Assembly: GCA_028280575.1 (NCBI GenBank)
Contig: JANQLN010000048.1
Coordinates: forward strand, 1-64,000
Reading direction: 5' to 3'
Source: Clostridia bacterium
GTDB lineage: Bacteria > Bacillota > Clostridia > Acetivibrionales > STF1-152
Length of the DNA: 64,000 nucleotides
In this document: positions 8,671 to 16,383 of the stretch, piece by piece
How the letters are laid out: every line of letters begins with the position of its first letter
Numbering within the stretch: position 1 is the first letter of the stretch
Notes under the pieces: model-generated
What the model was told of the DNA's origin: nothing
Database searches by the model: none
What the model saw: only the letters and a program-made list of their open reading frames with translations
Made by a program: the position numbers and the translations under genes

Positions 8671-9363
8671 ATGCTTGTTGTTATTGTCAGAGTAATTGTT
8701 TTGTACCTCCTGGTGGTCACTGCTACCAGGGTTATGGGAAAACGCCAGATAGGAGAGCTCCAGCCATATGAGCTTGCAATAGCCGTCATGATATCGGATC
8801 TTGCTTCTATTCCCATGCAGGATATTGGTATACCTCTGCTCAACGGTATTATTCCAATACTGATTTTACTGGTTTTACAGGTCCTTTTCTCTTTTATGAC
8901 CCTTAAAAACGAGAAGCTGAGGGCAATTATTTGTGGAAAACCCAGAATACTAATTGCAAACGGAAAATTAAACGAATCCAATATGAGAAAGGAGCTTTAC
9001 AATTTAAATGACTTGCTTGAACAGTTAAGAATAAACAATACACCTAATATTTCAGATGTGGAGTTTGCAATACTGGAGACCAGCGGGCAATTAAGCGTTA
9101 TTCCAAAATCTCAAAAAAGGCCGGTAACTCCCAAAGATCTAAATATACCAACCGAATATGAAGGTCTTCCACTGGATATTATAATTGACGGAATTATTGA
9201 TATAGGCAATCTTGATATTGCAGGTCTTGACGAAAACTGGCTCAGGCTGGAATTACATAAAAATGGTATCAACACAATTCAAGACGTACTTTTTGCAAGC
9301 CTGGATACCAACGGCAACCTTTACGTACAAAGGAAAATATCCGGCAGGAGGAAAAATAAATGA
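8671..9363 (+). CDS. DUF421 (YetF/YrbG-family) membrane protein
   Basis: A 230-residue protein with N-terminal membrane helices (residues 1-75, including TRVMGKRQIGELQPYELAIAVMISDLA, in which MGKRQIGELQPYEL is the family hallmark). Two cytoplasmic alpha/beta halves follow (about 85-220; DVEFAILETSGQLSVIPK and VLFASLDTNGNLYVQ). YetF-type proteins are common in spore-formers; one group (SpoVA-associated 2Duf/1Duf) influences spore wet-heat resistance. The function of this member is unknown. It overlaps the next gene by 4 bp (ATGA), a DUF421-DUF4363 pairing often seen in Clostridia. Confidence 0.88.
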   Translation: MLVVIVRVIVLYLLVVTATRVMGKRQIGELQPYELAIAVMISDLASIPMQDIGIPLLNGIIPILILLVLQVLFSFMTLKNEKLRAIICGKPRILIANGKLNESNMRKELYNLNDLLEQLRINNTPNISDVEFAILETSGQLSVIPKSQKRPVTPKDLNIPTEYEGLPLDIIIDGIIDIGNLDIAGLDENWLRLELHKNGINTIQDVLFASLDTNGNLYVQRKISGRRKNK

Positions 9364-9752
9364 GCAGTCTTTCAAAAATTCTTATTTCAGTGCTTGTAAT
9401 AATGGCATTGATAATTTTTGCCGGTATACTCATTAATAACAGATTATCAACTACCGCCCAAACAATGGAAAATTATTTGAATATAGTTGAACAGCATACT
9501 TCAAACAAAAATTGGAGTCAATCCCAAAACGAATTTACAAGGGTTATGCAGTATTGGGACGAGCTGGAAAAAAGTTGGACCATAATGGCCAACCACACAG
9601 ATATAGATGAAATCAGTACAAGCCTTAACAGGATAAAAAAGCTTATTGATTTAAAGGAAAGTTCCATGGTACTCTCCGAGCTATATGTACTTAAGGAGCT
9701 TGTAAGAAACGTACCACAAAAAGAAAAGTTAACGCTCAACAATATACTTTGA
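9360..9752 (+). CDS. DUF4363 family protein
   Basis: A 130-residue protein with one N-terminal membrane anchor (residues 6-26, ILISVLVIMALIIFAGILI). An extracytoplasmic helical domain with W-rich spacing follows (NKNWSQSQNEF, YWDELEKSWTIMANH). This matches the DUF4363 family usually encoded next to DUF421 proteins. Start and stop overlap the upstream gene, so the two are translationally coupled and the products probably work together at the membrane. Function unknown. Confidence 0.8.
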   Translation: MSSLSKILISVLVIMALIIFAGILINNRLSTTAQTMENYLNIVEQHTSNKNWSQSQNEFTRVMQYWDELEKSWTIMANHTDIDEISTSLNRIKKLIDLKESSMVLSELYVLKELVRNVPQKEKLTLNNIL

Positions 9753-9773
9753 CAGCCGGAAAGCATATTTATC

Positions 9774-10577
9774 CTAAAAGCTTTTTCTTTGCCTTAAAGA
9801 TTCATAAATCATTATACCGGCTGCAATTGACGCATTAAGGGATTCCGCCCTGCCTTCCATTGGTATCTTTACCAGCATGTCTGCTTCTTCTTTTATAATA
9901 CGGCTTATACCGTCAGCTTCATTTCCTATTACTATAGCAACATCTTTTTTCATATCAGCATCAAAATATCTGATTTTACCTTTTGCATGTGAAGCGTATA
10001 TTTTTATCCCCCTTGACTTAAGCCTGAGAATTAAATCCGTAACACTGCTGCAATATGCACTGGGTATGTGGAATATGGAGCCTGCAGTTGCCCTTACAAC
10101 CTTTGGATTATATATATCAACACACGCCGGGGTTAACAATACACCCGAAAAACCTGCAGCTTCCGCAGTCCTCAATATTGTCCCCATATTCCCCGGGTCC
10201 CGTATGGAGTCGGCTATGACAAAAAGATTGGTATTATCGAATAAATCATATAAAACATATTTTTTCATTTTTATAACAGCAAGTATACCCTGCGGGTTAT
10301 CAGTATCTGAAATGTATGTAAACAGTTTATCAGGAATTTTAAAAAGACTGATATTGTATTTTTTATGGCTTTTAATATGGTTTAACAGTTTGCTTTCTGC
10401 AAATGATTCGGAATAAAAAACGCTTTTTATTTTTACCCCCGAAAAAAAGGCATCCATTACAAACTTTAGGCCTTCCACAAAAAAAAGGGATGTTTTCTCC
10501 CTGTATTTTTTCTTGTGTAAAGACCTGACTTCTTTGATATTAATATTGCTTTCACTGGTTATATGCTGAAAATCCAT
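9774..10577 (-). CDS. SpoU/TrmH-family 23S rRNA or tRNA 2'-O-methyltransferase
   Basis: A 267-residue SPOUT methyltransferase. The N-terminal substrate-binding domain (residues 1-100) is followed by the knotted AdoMet domain with the three motifs: ADSIRDPGNMGTILRTAEAA (about 125-145), VVIGNEADGIS (about 210) and IPMEGRAESLNASIAAGIMI (about 232-252). Its place downstream of infC-rpmI-rplT on the same strand is the conserved Firmicutes position of YsgA-like rRNA methyltransferases. The exact target nucleotide cannot be read from sequence. A short repeat-like element separates it from rplT. Confidence 0.9.
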   Translation of the reverse strand: MDFQHITSESNINIKEVRSLHKKKYREKTSLFFVEGLKFVMDAFFSGVKIKSVFYSESFAESKLLNHIKSHKKYNISLFKIPDKLFTYISDTDNPQGILAVIKMKKYVLYDLFDNTNLFVIADSIRDPGNMGTILRTAEAAGFSGVLLTPACVDIYNPKVVRATAGSIFHIPSAYCSSVTDLILRLKSRGIKIYASHAKGKIRYFDADMKKDVAIVIGNEADGISRIIKEEADMLVKIPMEGRAESLNASIAAGIMIYESLRQRKSF

Positions 10578-10624
10578 AAATCCTCAATCTAAAAAAAAAG
10601 CTTTTTGCTTATGCTATTATTTTT

Positions 10625-10753
10625 TAGTACTACAGCAAAAAAAACCTTATAAAGCTTGTCTTTGCGAGTCCGTCATTGTAGTGCCCGGCACTCAGGGTAC
10701 GAAGCTTACTGTTGTTTTCAAAACCGATAATAGAATTTTTTGCCGCAGTACTA
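10625..10753. mobile_element. Small MITE-like inverted-repeat element
   Basis: The left end (TAGTACTACAGCAAAAAA) is nearly the reverse complement of the right end (TTTTTTGCCGCAGTACTA), giving about 18-bp terminal inverted repeats around a non-coding 129-bp segment. Its core shares TCCGTCATTG and ACTCAGG-TACGA with the larger element at 50537-50790. It lies between rplT and the methyltransferase gene. Confidence 0.5.
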
Positions 10754-10811
10754 TTTAAACCGATAAAGGTGCAATCAGCTTGACACATAAGCATGTGCCA
10801 ACACCTTCTGC

Positions 10812-11165
10812 CTATAATGAAATTTTAACTTTTTCAACAAGCTGTGCAAAACCCTCCGAATCATTAACTGCCATGTCTGCCAGCACTTTCCTATTTAATG
10901 ATATGCCCGATTTTCTGAGACCGTTCATGAGTTTGCTATATGAAAGACCATTAATCCTTGAAGCCGCATTGATCCTGGTTATCCACAATTTTCTAAACTC
11001 TCTTTTCTTATTTCTCCTGTCCCTGTATGCATAAATCAGTGATTTCATTACTGCCTGGTTTGCAGCCCTGTACTGTTTGCTTTTTGCCCCAAAATAACCT
11101 TTAGCCAATTTAAGCACTCTTTTATGCCTTTTGCGTGTTTTCATTCCACCTTTAACTCTTGCCAT
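10812..11165 (-). CDS. rplT: 50S ribosomal protein L20
   Basis: A 117-residue L20 beginning [20 protein letters not shown], with the conserved [19 protein letters not shown] and [20 protein letters not shown] blocks. It binds 23S rRNA early in 50S assembly and, in Firmicutes, also binds its own operon leader to repress infC-rpmI-rplT. It is the third gene of the operon, 24 bp after rpmI. Confidence 0.98.
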   Translation of the reverse strand: MARVKGGMKTRKRHKRVLKLAKGYFGAKSKQYRAANQAVMKSLIYAYRDRRNKKREFRKLWITRINAASRINGLSYSKLMNGLRKSGISLNRKVLADMAVNDSEGFAQLVEKVKISL

Positions 11166-11189
11166 AGTCTTAGGCCCTCCTTCCGTTTA

Positions 11190-11387
11190 TTATTTATAAG
11201 GTAGCATTTTTTTTATTGTACCTGCATTCGCACTTGATGCATATGCACCCAGTCTATGGTGTTTTTTTGCCCTTTTAGACTTTGATATTAGCCTGTGGCT
11301 TCTAAATGCATGGCTCATTTTAACCTTCCTTTTTGCCGATATTCTAAACCTCTTTTTTGAAGAGCTATGGGTTTTAAGCTTTGGCAT
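11190..11387 (-). CDS. rpmI: 50S ribosomal protein L35
   Basis: A 65-residue L35 (starts MPKLKTHSSSKKRFRISAKR; conserved HRLISKSKRAKKHHRLG). It is a basic 50S subunit protein in the middle of the infC-rpmI-rplT operon, with a GGAGG-type ribosome binding site upstream. Confidence 0.97.
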   Translation of the reverse strand: MPKLKTHSSSKKRFRISAKRKVKMSHAFRSHRLISKSKRAKKHHRLGAYASSANAGTIKKMLPYK

Positions 11388-11453
11388 CAGATTCTAACCT
11401 CCTTTTTCTATCGTTAATTATTTGGCTCTCATTATCAATCCAAGAAGCCTTAA

Positions 11454-11969
11454 TCAGTTTTTAGGATTAAGTATCATCATCATATTTCTGCCTTCCATTT
11501 TGGGATTTCTTTCAACCTCGCCCAGCTCACCTACAGCTTCGGCAAATTTAACAAGGATGTTTCTGCCCAAAGAGGTATGCTGCATTTCTCTTCCCCTGAA
11601 TCTAACGCTGACCTTTACTTTGTTTCCCTCTTTAAGGAATTTCTGTGTATGCCTTAGCTTTGTGTTGAAATCATGCTCCTCAATTTTGGGTCTCATCCAG
11701 ACTTCCTTGATATTAATGGTCTTTTGGTTCTTTCTAGCTTCCTTTTCCCTTTTTGCCTGCTCAAACATATATTTCCCATAATCCATTATCTTGCAAACAG
11801 GCGGATTAGCCTTTGGAGAAACCTTTACAAGGTCCAGGTTTTTTGAATTGGCTATCTTTTGTGCTTCTCTGGCAGATATTACACCGATCATTCCACCGTC
11901 TGAGTCAACCAACCTGACTTCTCTGTCCCTAATCTGTTCATTTACCATTAATCCATCTTTGCTAATAAT
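11454..11969 (-). CDS. infC: Translation initiation factor IF-3 with ATT start codon
   Basis: IF-3 keeps 30S and 50S subunits apart and proofreads the initiator tRNA/start codon. The N-terminal domain (ISKDGLMVNEQIRDREVRLV), the linker EQAKREKEARKNQK and the C-terminal domain (KVSVRFRGREMQHTSLG) are all present. No ATG or GTG lies at the right place. The strong GGAGG is followed 6 nt later by ATT-ATT-AGC, giving MISKDG as in Bacillus, where infC also starts at ATT. IF-3 discriminates against ATT, so this start gives autoregulation. A TTG at 11984 in the same frame overlaps the Shine-Dalgarno and is rejected. Confidence 0.95.
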   Translation of the reverse strand: MISKDGLMVNEQIRDREVRLVDSDGGMIGVISAREAQKIANSKNLDLVKVSPKANPPVCKIMDYGKYMFEQAKREKEARKNQKTINIKEVWMRPKIEEHDFNTKLRHTQKFLKEGNKVKVSVRFRGREMQHTSLGRNILVKFAEAVGELGEVERNPKMEGRNMMMILNPKN

Positions 11970-12009
11970 AAAACACCTCCACAAAATTTTATAGCAGAAC
12001 TACTTAAAT

Positions 12010-12165
12010 ATCCTTAAAACCTATAACACTTTTTTTAAATGCAATAAAAAAAGTGGATCTAAAAAAACTATCCACATAAATACCGCATAAATATAACTTT
12101 GCAATATTAACCCTGCCGGACATGTCCGCAAGGTGAGAAGTGGAAAGCTTCTTCTTTATTTTTCA
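12010..12165 (-). promoter_or_regulatory. infC operon leader (L20-type ribosomal leader) with attenuator
   Basis: Between the infC promoter and start lies a structured leader of about 190 nt. It contains CTTTCCACTTCTCACCTTGC and a CATGTCCGGCAGGG segment like the Firmicutes infC/L20 leader. Next comes a hairpin (GTGGAT ... ATCCAC at 12053-12075) with a T7 run, an intrinsic attenuator. The match to the L20 leader family is by eye only. Confidence 0.6.
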
Positions 12166-12170
12166 ACGTT

Positions 12171-12200
12171 ATAATAACAAAAACTTTGCATGGCTGTCAA
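12171..12200 (-). promoter_or_regulatory. Promoter of infC-rpmI-rplT
   Basis: On the minus strand TTGACA (12195-12200) and TATTAT (12171-12176) are 18 bp apart, at the 5' edge of the leader. Confidence 0.65.
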
Positions 12201-12370
12201 GTGTTAATTTGTATTTTTGCATTCCCAATGATAACTGTTTCATTATACACATAAATCTTCTCAATTATTAAAAATGGGAAATGCTAAAATTAATTTGAAA
12301 AAAAAATTTGTATAATAATACATACTGTCTTTGCACATAATACAAGAAAATAGATTTTGGAAGTGATAAT

Positions 12371-12514
12371 TTGTCCGTTGAAATACACCCGTTTAGAAAA
12401 AGAACCACAAACAAATGTCCTGTTTGCGGTTCCGTTATGTATATTGTCCATTGGAGAAATAAAACCCGGAGCCTTAAATGCTTTGCTTGCCATTTTGGCT
12501 TTAATTATTCATAA
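12371..12514 (+). CDS. Small zinc-ribbon protein
   Basis: A 47-codon frame starting at TTG, 8 nt after GGA in GGAAGTGA, encodes a protein with two knuckles, CPVC (residues 16-19) and CFAC (37-40). The spacing between pairs (17 residues) suits one four-cysteine zinc ribbon; a basic stretch (FRKRTTNK) precedes it. It lies in an otherwise empty region and converges on the aldo-keto reductase gene. TATAAT at 12309 could be its -10. I do not recognise a family. The pattern is unlikely by chance but the gene is unproven. Confidence 0.5.
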   Translation: MSVEIHPFRKRTTNKCPVCGSVMYIVHWRNKTRSLKCFACHFGFNYS

Positions 12515-12525
12515 GGTATTTAGTT

Positions 12526-13650
12526 TTAAACCGACAGCTCACGGGATATTTCCTTAAGTCTTACGGGAATATTAATTTTTTGAGGACATTTATCCAGGCA
12601 TTTTCCACAATTTACACACTCCTCAGGGCTTGTTCCCATATGCTCAAGCTTTCCGTATTCTTTATATTTCTCCCTCGCATATTCCGTTAATTTATATACC
12701 CTGTGATATATCATTGTCTGAAAAACATCGGGAATCTTTATCCCCTTTGGACATGGTATGCAATAAGAACATCCCGTGCAGTAAAGGTTCGCAAGCTCCT
12801 TGGTTTCGGCAAGCATTTTATCTATACTATTCCTTTCCGCATCTGCAAGTTTTGAATCCCTTGACGCTGCTTCACAATTTTGCCTTACCATTTCAATGGT
12901 TCCCATTCCGGATAAAGCACAGCTTACATTGCTGTTACTTATTACAAACCTGAGTGCAAGCTCTGAAGAACTCTTTGCACTCTCACCTATCTTATCAATA
13001 AAAAGCTCCGACGGATATGCAAGCCTGCCGCCCCCAACAGGACCCATTATAACTGTGCCAAGTCCTTTCCGGGCTGCATATGCTATCGATTCTTCATTAC
13101 TTTTATCCAGTAAATTATACTGGCAAAGAACACTTTCAAAAGCTCCTGTATCAATAATTTCCTTCATGACGCCGGCCTTGTCATGAAAGGAAAATGAAAT
13201 GTGTTTGATGAGTCCCTCACTTTTGGCTTTTTCAGCTTCATCAATCAGCTTCAGCTTTAAAACAGTATCATTGAAATTCTTTTTATTAAGAGCATGGAAA
13301 TGATAAAAATCTATATAATCGACATCCAATTTTCTAAGCTGTTCTACAAGCAGCCTGTAATAATCGGAAGTTTCCTTGACATCCCATGTGGGAATCTTGG
13401 TAGAGAGATATACCTTATCCCTGTAGCCTTTCAAAGCTTTTCCAACAACTATCTCGCTTTCACCCTTGCAGTAAAAATGGGCAGTATCAATATAGTTTAC
13501 TCCCAGGTCAAAAGCCTTATGTATCATTGGAATTGCCTTGTCTTCATCAACATGCCATTCTTCACCCTCTCCGCACGTTGGCAAGCGCATTGCTCCAAAT
13601 CCCAGCACTGAAATGTCAACACCCGTATTGCCGAATTTTCTGTATTTCAC
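12526..13650 (-). CDS. Aldo/keto reductase with C-terminal ferredoxin-like domain
   Basis: A 374-residue protein. The TIM-barrel aldo/keto reductase domain (1-275) shows the tetrad region DTAHFYCKGESE, YLSTKIP and YIDFYHFHAL. A C-terminal 4Fe-4S module follows with CTGCSYCIPCPKG (about 291-303) and CVNCGKCLDKCPQ (about 341-353). Clostridial proteins of this build are annotated as NADPH- or ferredoxin-linked oxidoreductases; the substrate is unknown. It is downstream of an ArsR-type gene with an 80-bp gap containing a palindrome, suggesting control by that regulator. Confidence 0.9.
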   Translation of the reverse strand: MKYRKFGNTGVDISVLGFGAMRLPTCGEGEEWHVDEDKAIPMIHKAFDLGVNYIDTAHFYCKGESEIVVGKALKGYRDKVYLSTKIPTWDVKETSDYYRLLVEQLRKLDVDYIDFYHFHALNKKNFNDTVLKLKLIDEAEKAKSEGLIKHISFSFHDKAGVMKEIIDTGAFESVLCQYNLLDKSNEESIAYAARKGLGTVIMGPVGGGRLAYPSELFIDKIGESAKSSSELALRFVISNSNVSCALSGMGTIEMVRQNCEAASRDSKLADAERNSIDKMLAETKELANLYCTGCSYCIPCPKGIKIPDVFQTMIYHRVYKLTEYAREKYKEYGKLEHMGTSPEECVNCGKCLDKCPQKINIPVRLKEISRELSV

Positions 13651-13682
13651 AAAAACACCCCTCTAATACAATGATTTAACTT

Positions 13683-13698
13683 ATTTATATATATAAAT
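13683..13698. promoter_or_regulatory. Palindrome upstream of the aldo/keto reductase gene
   Basis: A perfect 16-bp AT palindrome (ATTTATATATATAAAT) lies between the ArsR-type gene and the reductase start. ArsR proteins often bind AT-rich inverted repeats, so it may be their operator. Being pure A/T, it could also be chance. Confidence 0.3.
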
Positions 13699-13729
13699 AT
13701 ATTAACTAATATAAAAACAAATGTCAAGA

Positions 13730-14026
13730 TTATGAAGAATAATTTTCTATTATGTTTTTAAGCTGCTTAATGGTTTGCTCGAAATTTTCAATATCAATCC
13801 AATAATAAACATCCCTGCACATCTTGCGGCATTTGACCAGCCCTGCATTCTTTAAAACATTTAGATGGTGAGATACGGTAGGCTGCGGAACATTAAGCTC
13901 TTCCGACAGCTCCGTTACATTATATACTTCACGGCATTCATCCGAGTCAGGCAGTAATTCCAATATCTTTAACCGGCCTGGGTCTCCAAGACTCTTTAGC
14001 GCCTTTGCTACCTTTTCAAAATCCAT
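13730..14026 (-). CDS. ArsR-family winged-helix regulator
   Basis: A protein of about 98 residues with a winged helix: FEKVAKALKSLGDPGRLKIL, then VTELSEELNVPQPTVSHHLN (recognition helix) and VLKNAGLVKCRKMCRDVYYW (wing). The start is placed at the ATG at 14026, 8 nt after GGAGG; an ATG at 14041 overlaps the Shine-Dalgarno. It lacks the classic ELCVC metal motif, but two cysteines in the wing (KCRKMC) could sense metal or redox state. It probably controls itself and the adjacent aldo/keto reductase. Confidence 0.88.
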   Translation of the reverse strand: MDFEKVAKALKSLGDPGRLKILELLPDSDECREVYNVTELSEELNVPQPTVSHHLNVLKNAGLVKCRKMCRDVYYWIDIENFEQTIKQLKNIIENYSS

Positions 14027-14043
14027 ATGCAAAACCTCCATAT

Positions 14044-14682
14044 TCAGCTTATATCAATATCATCAAAAACTATTGGTATTAACCTTTTAAATTCTTCAAG
14101 TATTGGAATTGCAACCTCTCTCATTTGGGGATGGGCGTCACGGGCGGTCCTTAAAATAAAGAAGTTCCTCCACGACCTTAAATTCATTGTCATAGCAATC
14201 TCAGTTTTAAGTGAATTGGGAAGTATGCTGCGGGCTTCCTGCGGTTTTGCACCCATTTCAACCAGTTCCAGATACTTTTTTTCAATGCTTTCCATAACAC
14301 TTTCCCAAATCTCATATTTCCTTTTGTCTTCTTCATTGTCTGAATCCCAAAAGAACGGCTTAACAAATGTGAGCTGGTTGTCATACTTATCCTTGCTGTA
14401 ATTACAATACCGGGTGCTTTCCTGGGAGTATGACCCATGCCTGTGCCTTACAATTTCATGGGTAACCCCCCGGTCACATATAATACGCACTGTTACCGAG
14501 AAGTGCTCAATTACGGATTCATGTCCCCGCTTTATAAGGCCTGCAACAAACTTTTTTGCAGATTGTGAGGTTATTTTTTCCTCACTTTTATAGCATGTCC
14601 TGCCGGCCTTTTCAATATTCCTTAGAATCTTATCCCCGTCTACCTCTGATTCTATTGCAAACGACGGCTTAACTACCTTCAT
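14044..14682 (-). CDS. thyX: Flavin-dependent thymidylate synthase
   Basis: ThyX makes dTMP from dUMP using methylene-THF, NADPH and FAD. It has the signature RHRHGSYSQESTRY (the RHRxxSxxxxSxR ThyX motif), the upstream RGHESVIEHFSVTVRI, and the C-terminal SLKTEIAMTMNLRSWRNFF, where the last segment carries the FAD/nucleotide-binding LRSWRNFFxLR. The start at 14682 (MKVVKPSFAIE) follows GGAGTG with 4 nt spacing; an upstream in-frame start at 14745 runs back into the uraA terminator and is rejected. It stands downstream of the uracil permease, a pyrimidine pairing, but a strong terminator separates them. Confidence 0.96.
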   Translation of the reverse strand: MKVVKPSFAIESEVDGDKILRNIEKAGRTCYKSEEKITSQSAKKFVAGLIKRGHESVIEHFSVTVRIICDRGVTHEIVRHRHGSYSQESTRYCNYSKDKYDNQLTFVKPFFWDSDNEEDKRKYEIWESVMESIEKKYLELVEMGAKPQEARSILPNSLKTEIAMTMNLRSWRNFFILRTARDAHPQMREVAIPILEEFKRLIPIVFDDIDIS

Positions 14683-14722
14683 TAAATCACTCCATATTTT
14701 ATTCTTAATACATTTTAACATT

Positions 14723-14769
14723 AAAAAAAGACTGCCGCAATGCAAAAGTTCACTTTTGCATTGCGGCAG
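14723..14769 (-). terminator. Strong terminator of the uracil permease gene
   Basis: A 17-bp perfect stem (CTGCCGCAATGCAAAAG with its complement) and a 4-nt loop are followed on the minus strand by TCTTTTTTT. Confidence 0.9.
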
Positions 14770-14783
14770 CCTGTATTTAATTT

Positions 14784-16088
14784 TTACAACTCTTTTGGAA
14801 GCACCTTGTTGGCAATAATGCCCAAAAATGCCGCAATAAATAGTCCTGAAAGATTAAAGGTTTCACTGACCTGGATACCGCTAACTCCAGGTCCGTTCCA
14901 GACAGAAATACCAATACCTGTTGTTAAAATTATTGCTACAATGAAAAGATTCCTGCTGTGGGCAAAATCCAATTTGGCTTCTGCCAAAGTCCTTATGCCG
15001 ATACTGGCTATCATACCGAACAGGATCATTGACACACCACCCATTACAGGAAGGGGTATGGTTTGCAGTATGGCACCGAATTTGCCCACCAGGCTGAGTA
15101 TAATTGCAAATACGGCCGCTATTCTTAAAACAGATGCTTTGTAGTTCTTTGTTACAGCAAGAACGCCCGTATTTTCACTATATGTGGTATTTGCAGGACC
15201 GCCAAGAAAACCTGCAAACATAGTTGCAATACCATCACCGATAACAGTTCTATGAAGCCCCGGGTCTTTGAAGAAATCTTTTTTAACAACCGCACCGTTA
15301 GTTGTAATATCCCCAATATGCTCCATAAAGGTTACAATTGCAACAGGCGCAATAAGCCCTATTGCCGACCAGCTAAATTTGGGCAAAGTAAAAAAATCAC
15401 CTTCAAATATTGCTTTGAAGTTAAACCATTCGGAATTTACAACGGCTGAAGTGTCCACAAGCTTGGAGACACCGTTTATTCCTATACCATCAAGTATAAG
15501 GCAGAGGATATAACCGGAAAATATACCGATCAATATAGGAACCAGCTTGAAAAACCCTTTTGTAAAGATCATAATCAGAGCTATTACAAGCACAACAAAT
15601 AAAGCTATTAACCAGTTAACCAGCAGTTGATTTCCCGTTAAGACCGCACTTAAGTCAGGCTTCATATTTATATTCCTGACAGCAACCGGACCAAGCATAA
15701 GACCGATAACAACAATAACAGGACCGGTAACAACAGGCGGAACAAAGCTTTTTACGGTTTCCACACCGGCAAAATAAATAAGCAGCGCTATCAACAAATA
15801 GATTACACCGGCAGCCATTATACCACCGCCGGCCTGGGCAATCCCATGCTTTGCAACTACGGTAGAAATACCTGCAATAAAAGCAAAGCTGGAACCTAAA
15901 AATACAGGAACCTTACCTTTAGTAACAAAATGGAAAAGCAGTGTACCCACACCTGCCGTAAATAAAGCCACCGCAGGACTCAGCCCTGTAAGCAGAGGTA
16001 CGAGAACCGTAGCGCCAAACATGGCAAAAAGGTGCTGCAAGCCCAGGACTAAATCCTTTCCCCCTATAGTACTTGAATCTTTTTGCAT
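14784..16088 (-). CDS. uraA: Uracil permease (NCS2 family)
   Basis: A 434-residue NCS2 nucleobase:H+ symporter with about 14 membrane segments. Family marks are GLQHLFAMFGATVLVPLLTG (18-37), PVFLGSSFAFI (63-73), the substrate-site FMEHIGDITTNGAVV (about 250-264) and GGPANTTYSENTGVLAVTK (about 292-310). The EHIGD and ANTTYSEN pattern points to uracil rather than xanthine/urate transport. The ribosome binding site is AAGGAGGG. A hairpin in the leader (16149-16173) may attenuate it. It ends at a strong terminator and is followed by thyX. Confidence 0.93.
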   Translation of the reverse strand: MQKDSSTIGGKDLVLGLQHLFAMFGATVLVPLLTGLSPAVALFTAGVGTLLFHFVTKGKVPVFLGSSFAFIAGISTVVAKHGIAQAGGGIMAAGVIYLLIALLIYFAGVETVKSFVPPVVTGPVIVVIGLMLGPVAVRNINMKPDLSAVLTGNQLLVNWLIALFVVLVIALIMIFTKGFFKLVPILIGIFSGYILCLILDGIGINGVSKLVDTSAVVNSEWFNFKAIFEGDFFTLPKFSWSAIGLIAPVAIVTFMEHIGDITTNGAVVKKDFFKDPGLHRTVIGDGIATMFAGFLGGPANTTYSENTGVLAVTKNYKASVLRIAAVFAIILSLVGKFGAILQTIPLPVMGGVSMILFGMIASIGIRTLAEAKLDFAHSRNLFIVAIILTTGIGISVWNGPGVSGIQVSETFNLSGLFIAAFLGIIANKVLPKEL

Positions 16089-16148
16089 ACAAAAACCCTC
16101 CTTGAAAAAATATAAATTATTACATAAGCAGATTGCTCTGCATACAAA

Positions 16149-16173
16149 AGCTTCCTGCCAAAGGTAGGAAGCT
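16149..16173 (-). promoter_or_regulatory. Leader hairpin upstream of uraA
   Basis: AGCTTCCT pairs with AGGAAGCT around a 9-nt loop, followed by TTTTG on the minus strand, about 60 bp before the gene. It may be a weak attenuator. I could not recognise PyrR-binding, purine or PRPP riboswitch consensus in the 295-bp leader. Confidence 0.35.
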
Positions 16174-16383
16174 AATAAATGTACAATGCACGGAAGTTAC
16201 TATCCAAAAAAATCAGTACGTTAAATATTTCCAAACCCCATCAAACTTTCAAAGCCAAATTAAAGGTTATAACCAATTTTCATCTATATTATATCATGTA
16301 AAGACCATACTTATATATCGACATTATTATACATTATCGTACGAAATATGTCTACTAAATTTAACAAAAATATTACTTTTATA

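Noticed and set aside
16089-16383. Purine, PRPP or PyrR-type regulatory RNA upstream of the uracil permease
   Set aside because: None of the consensus elements could be found; only a simple hairpin with a short T-run is visible.
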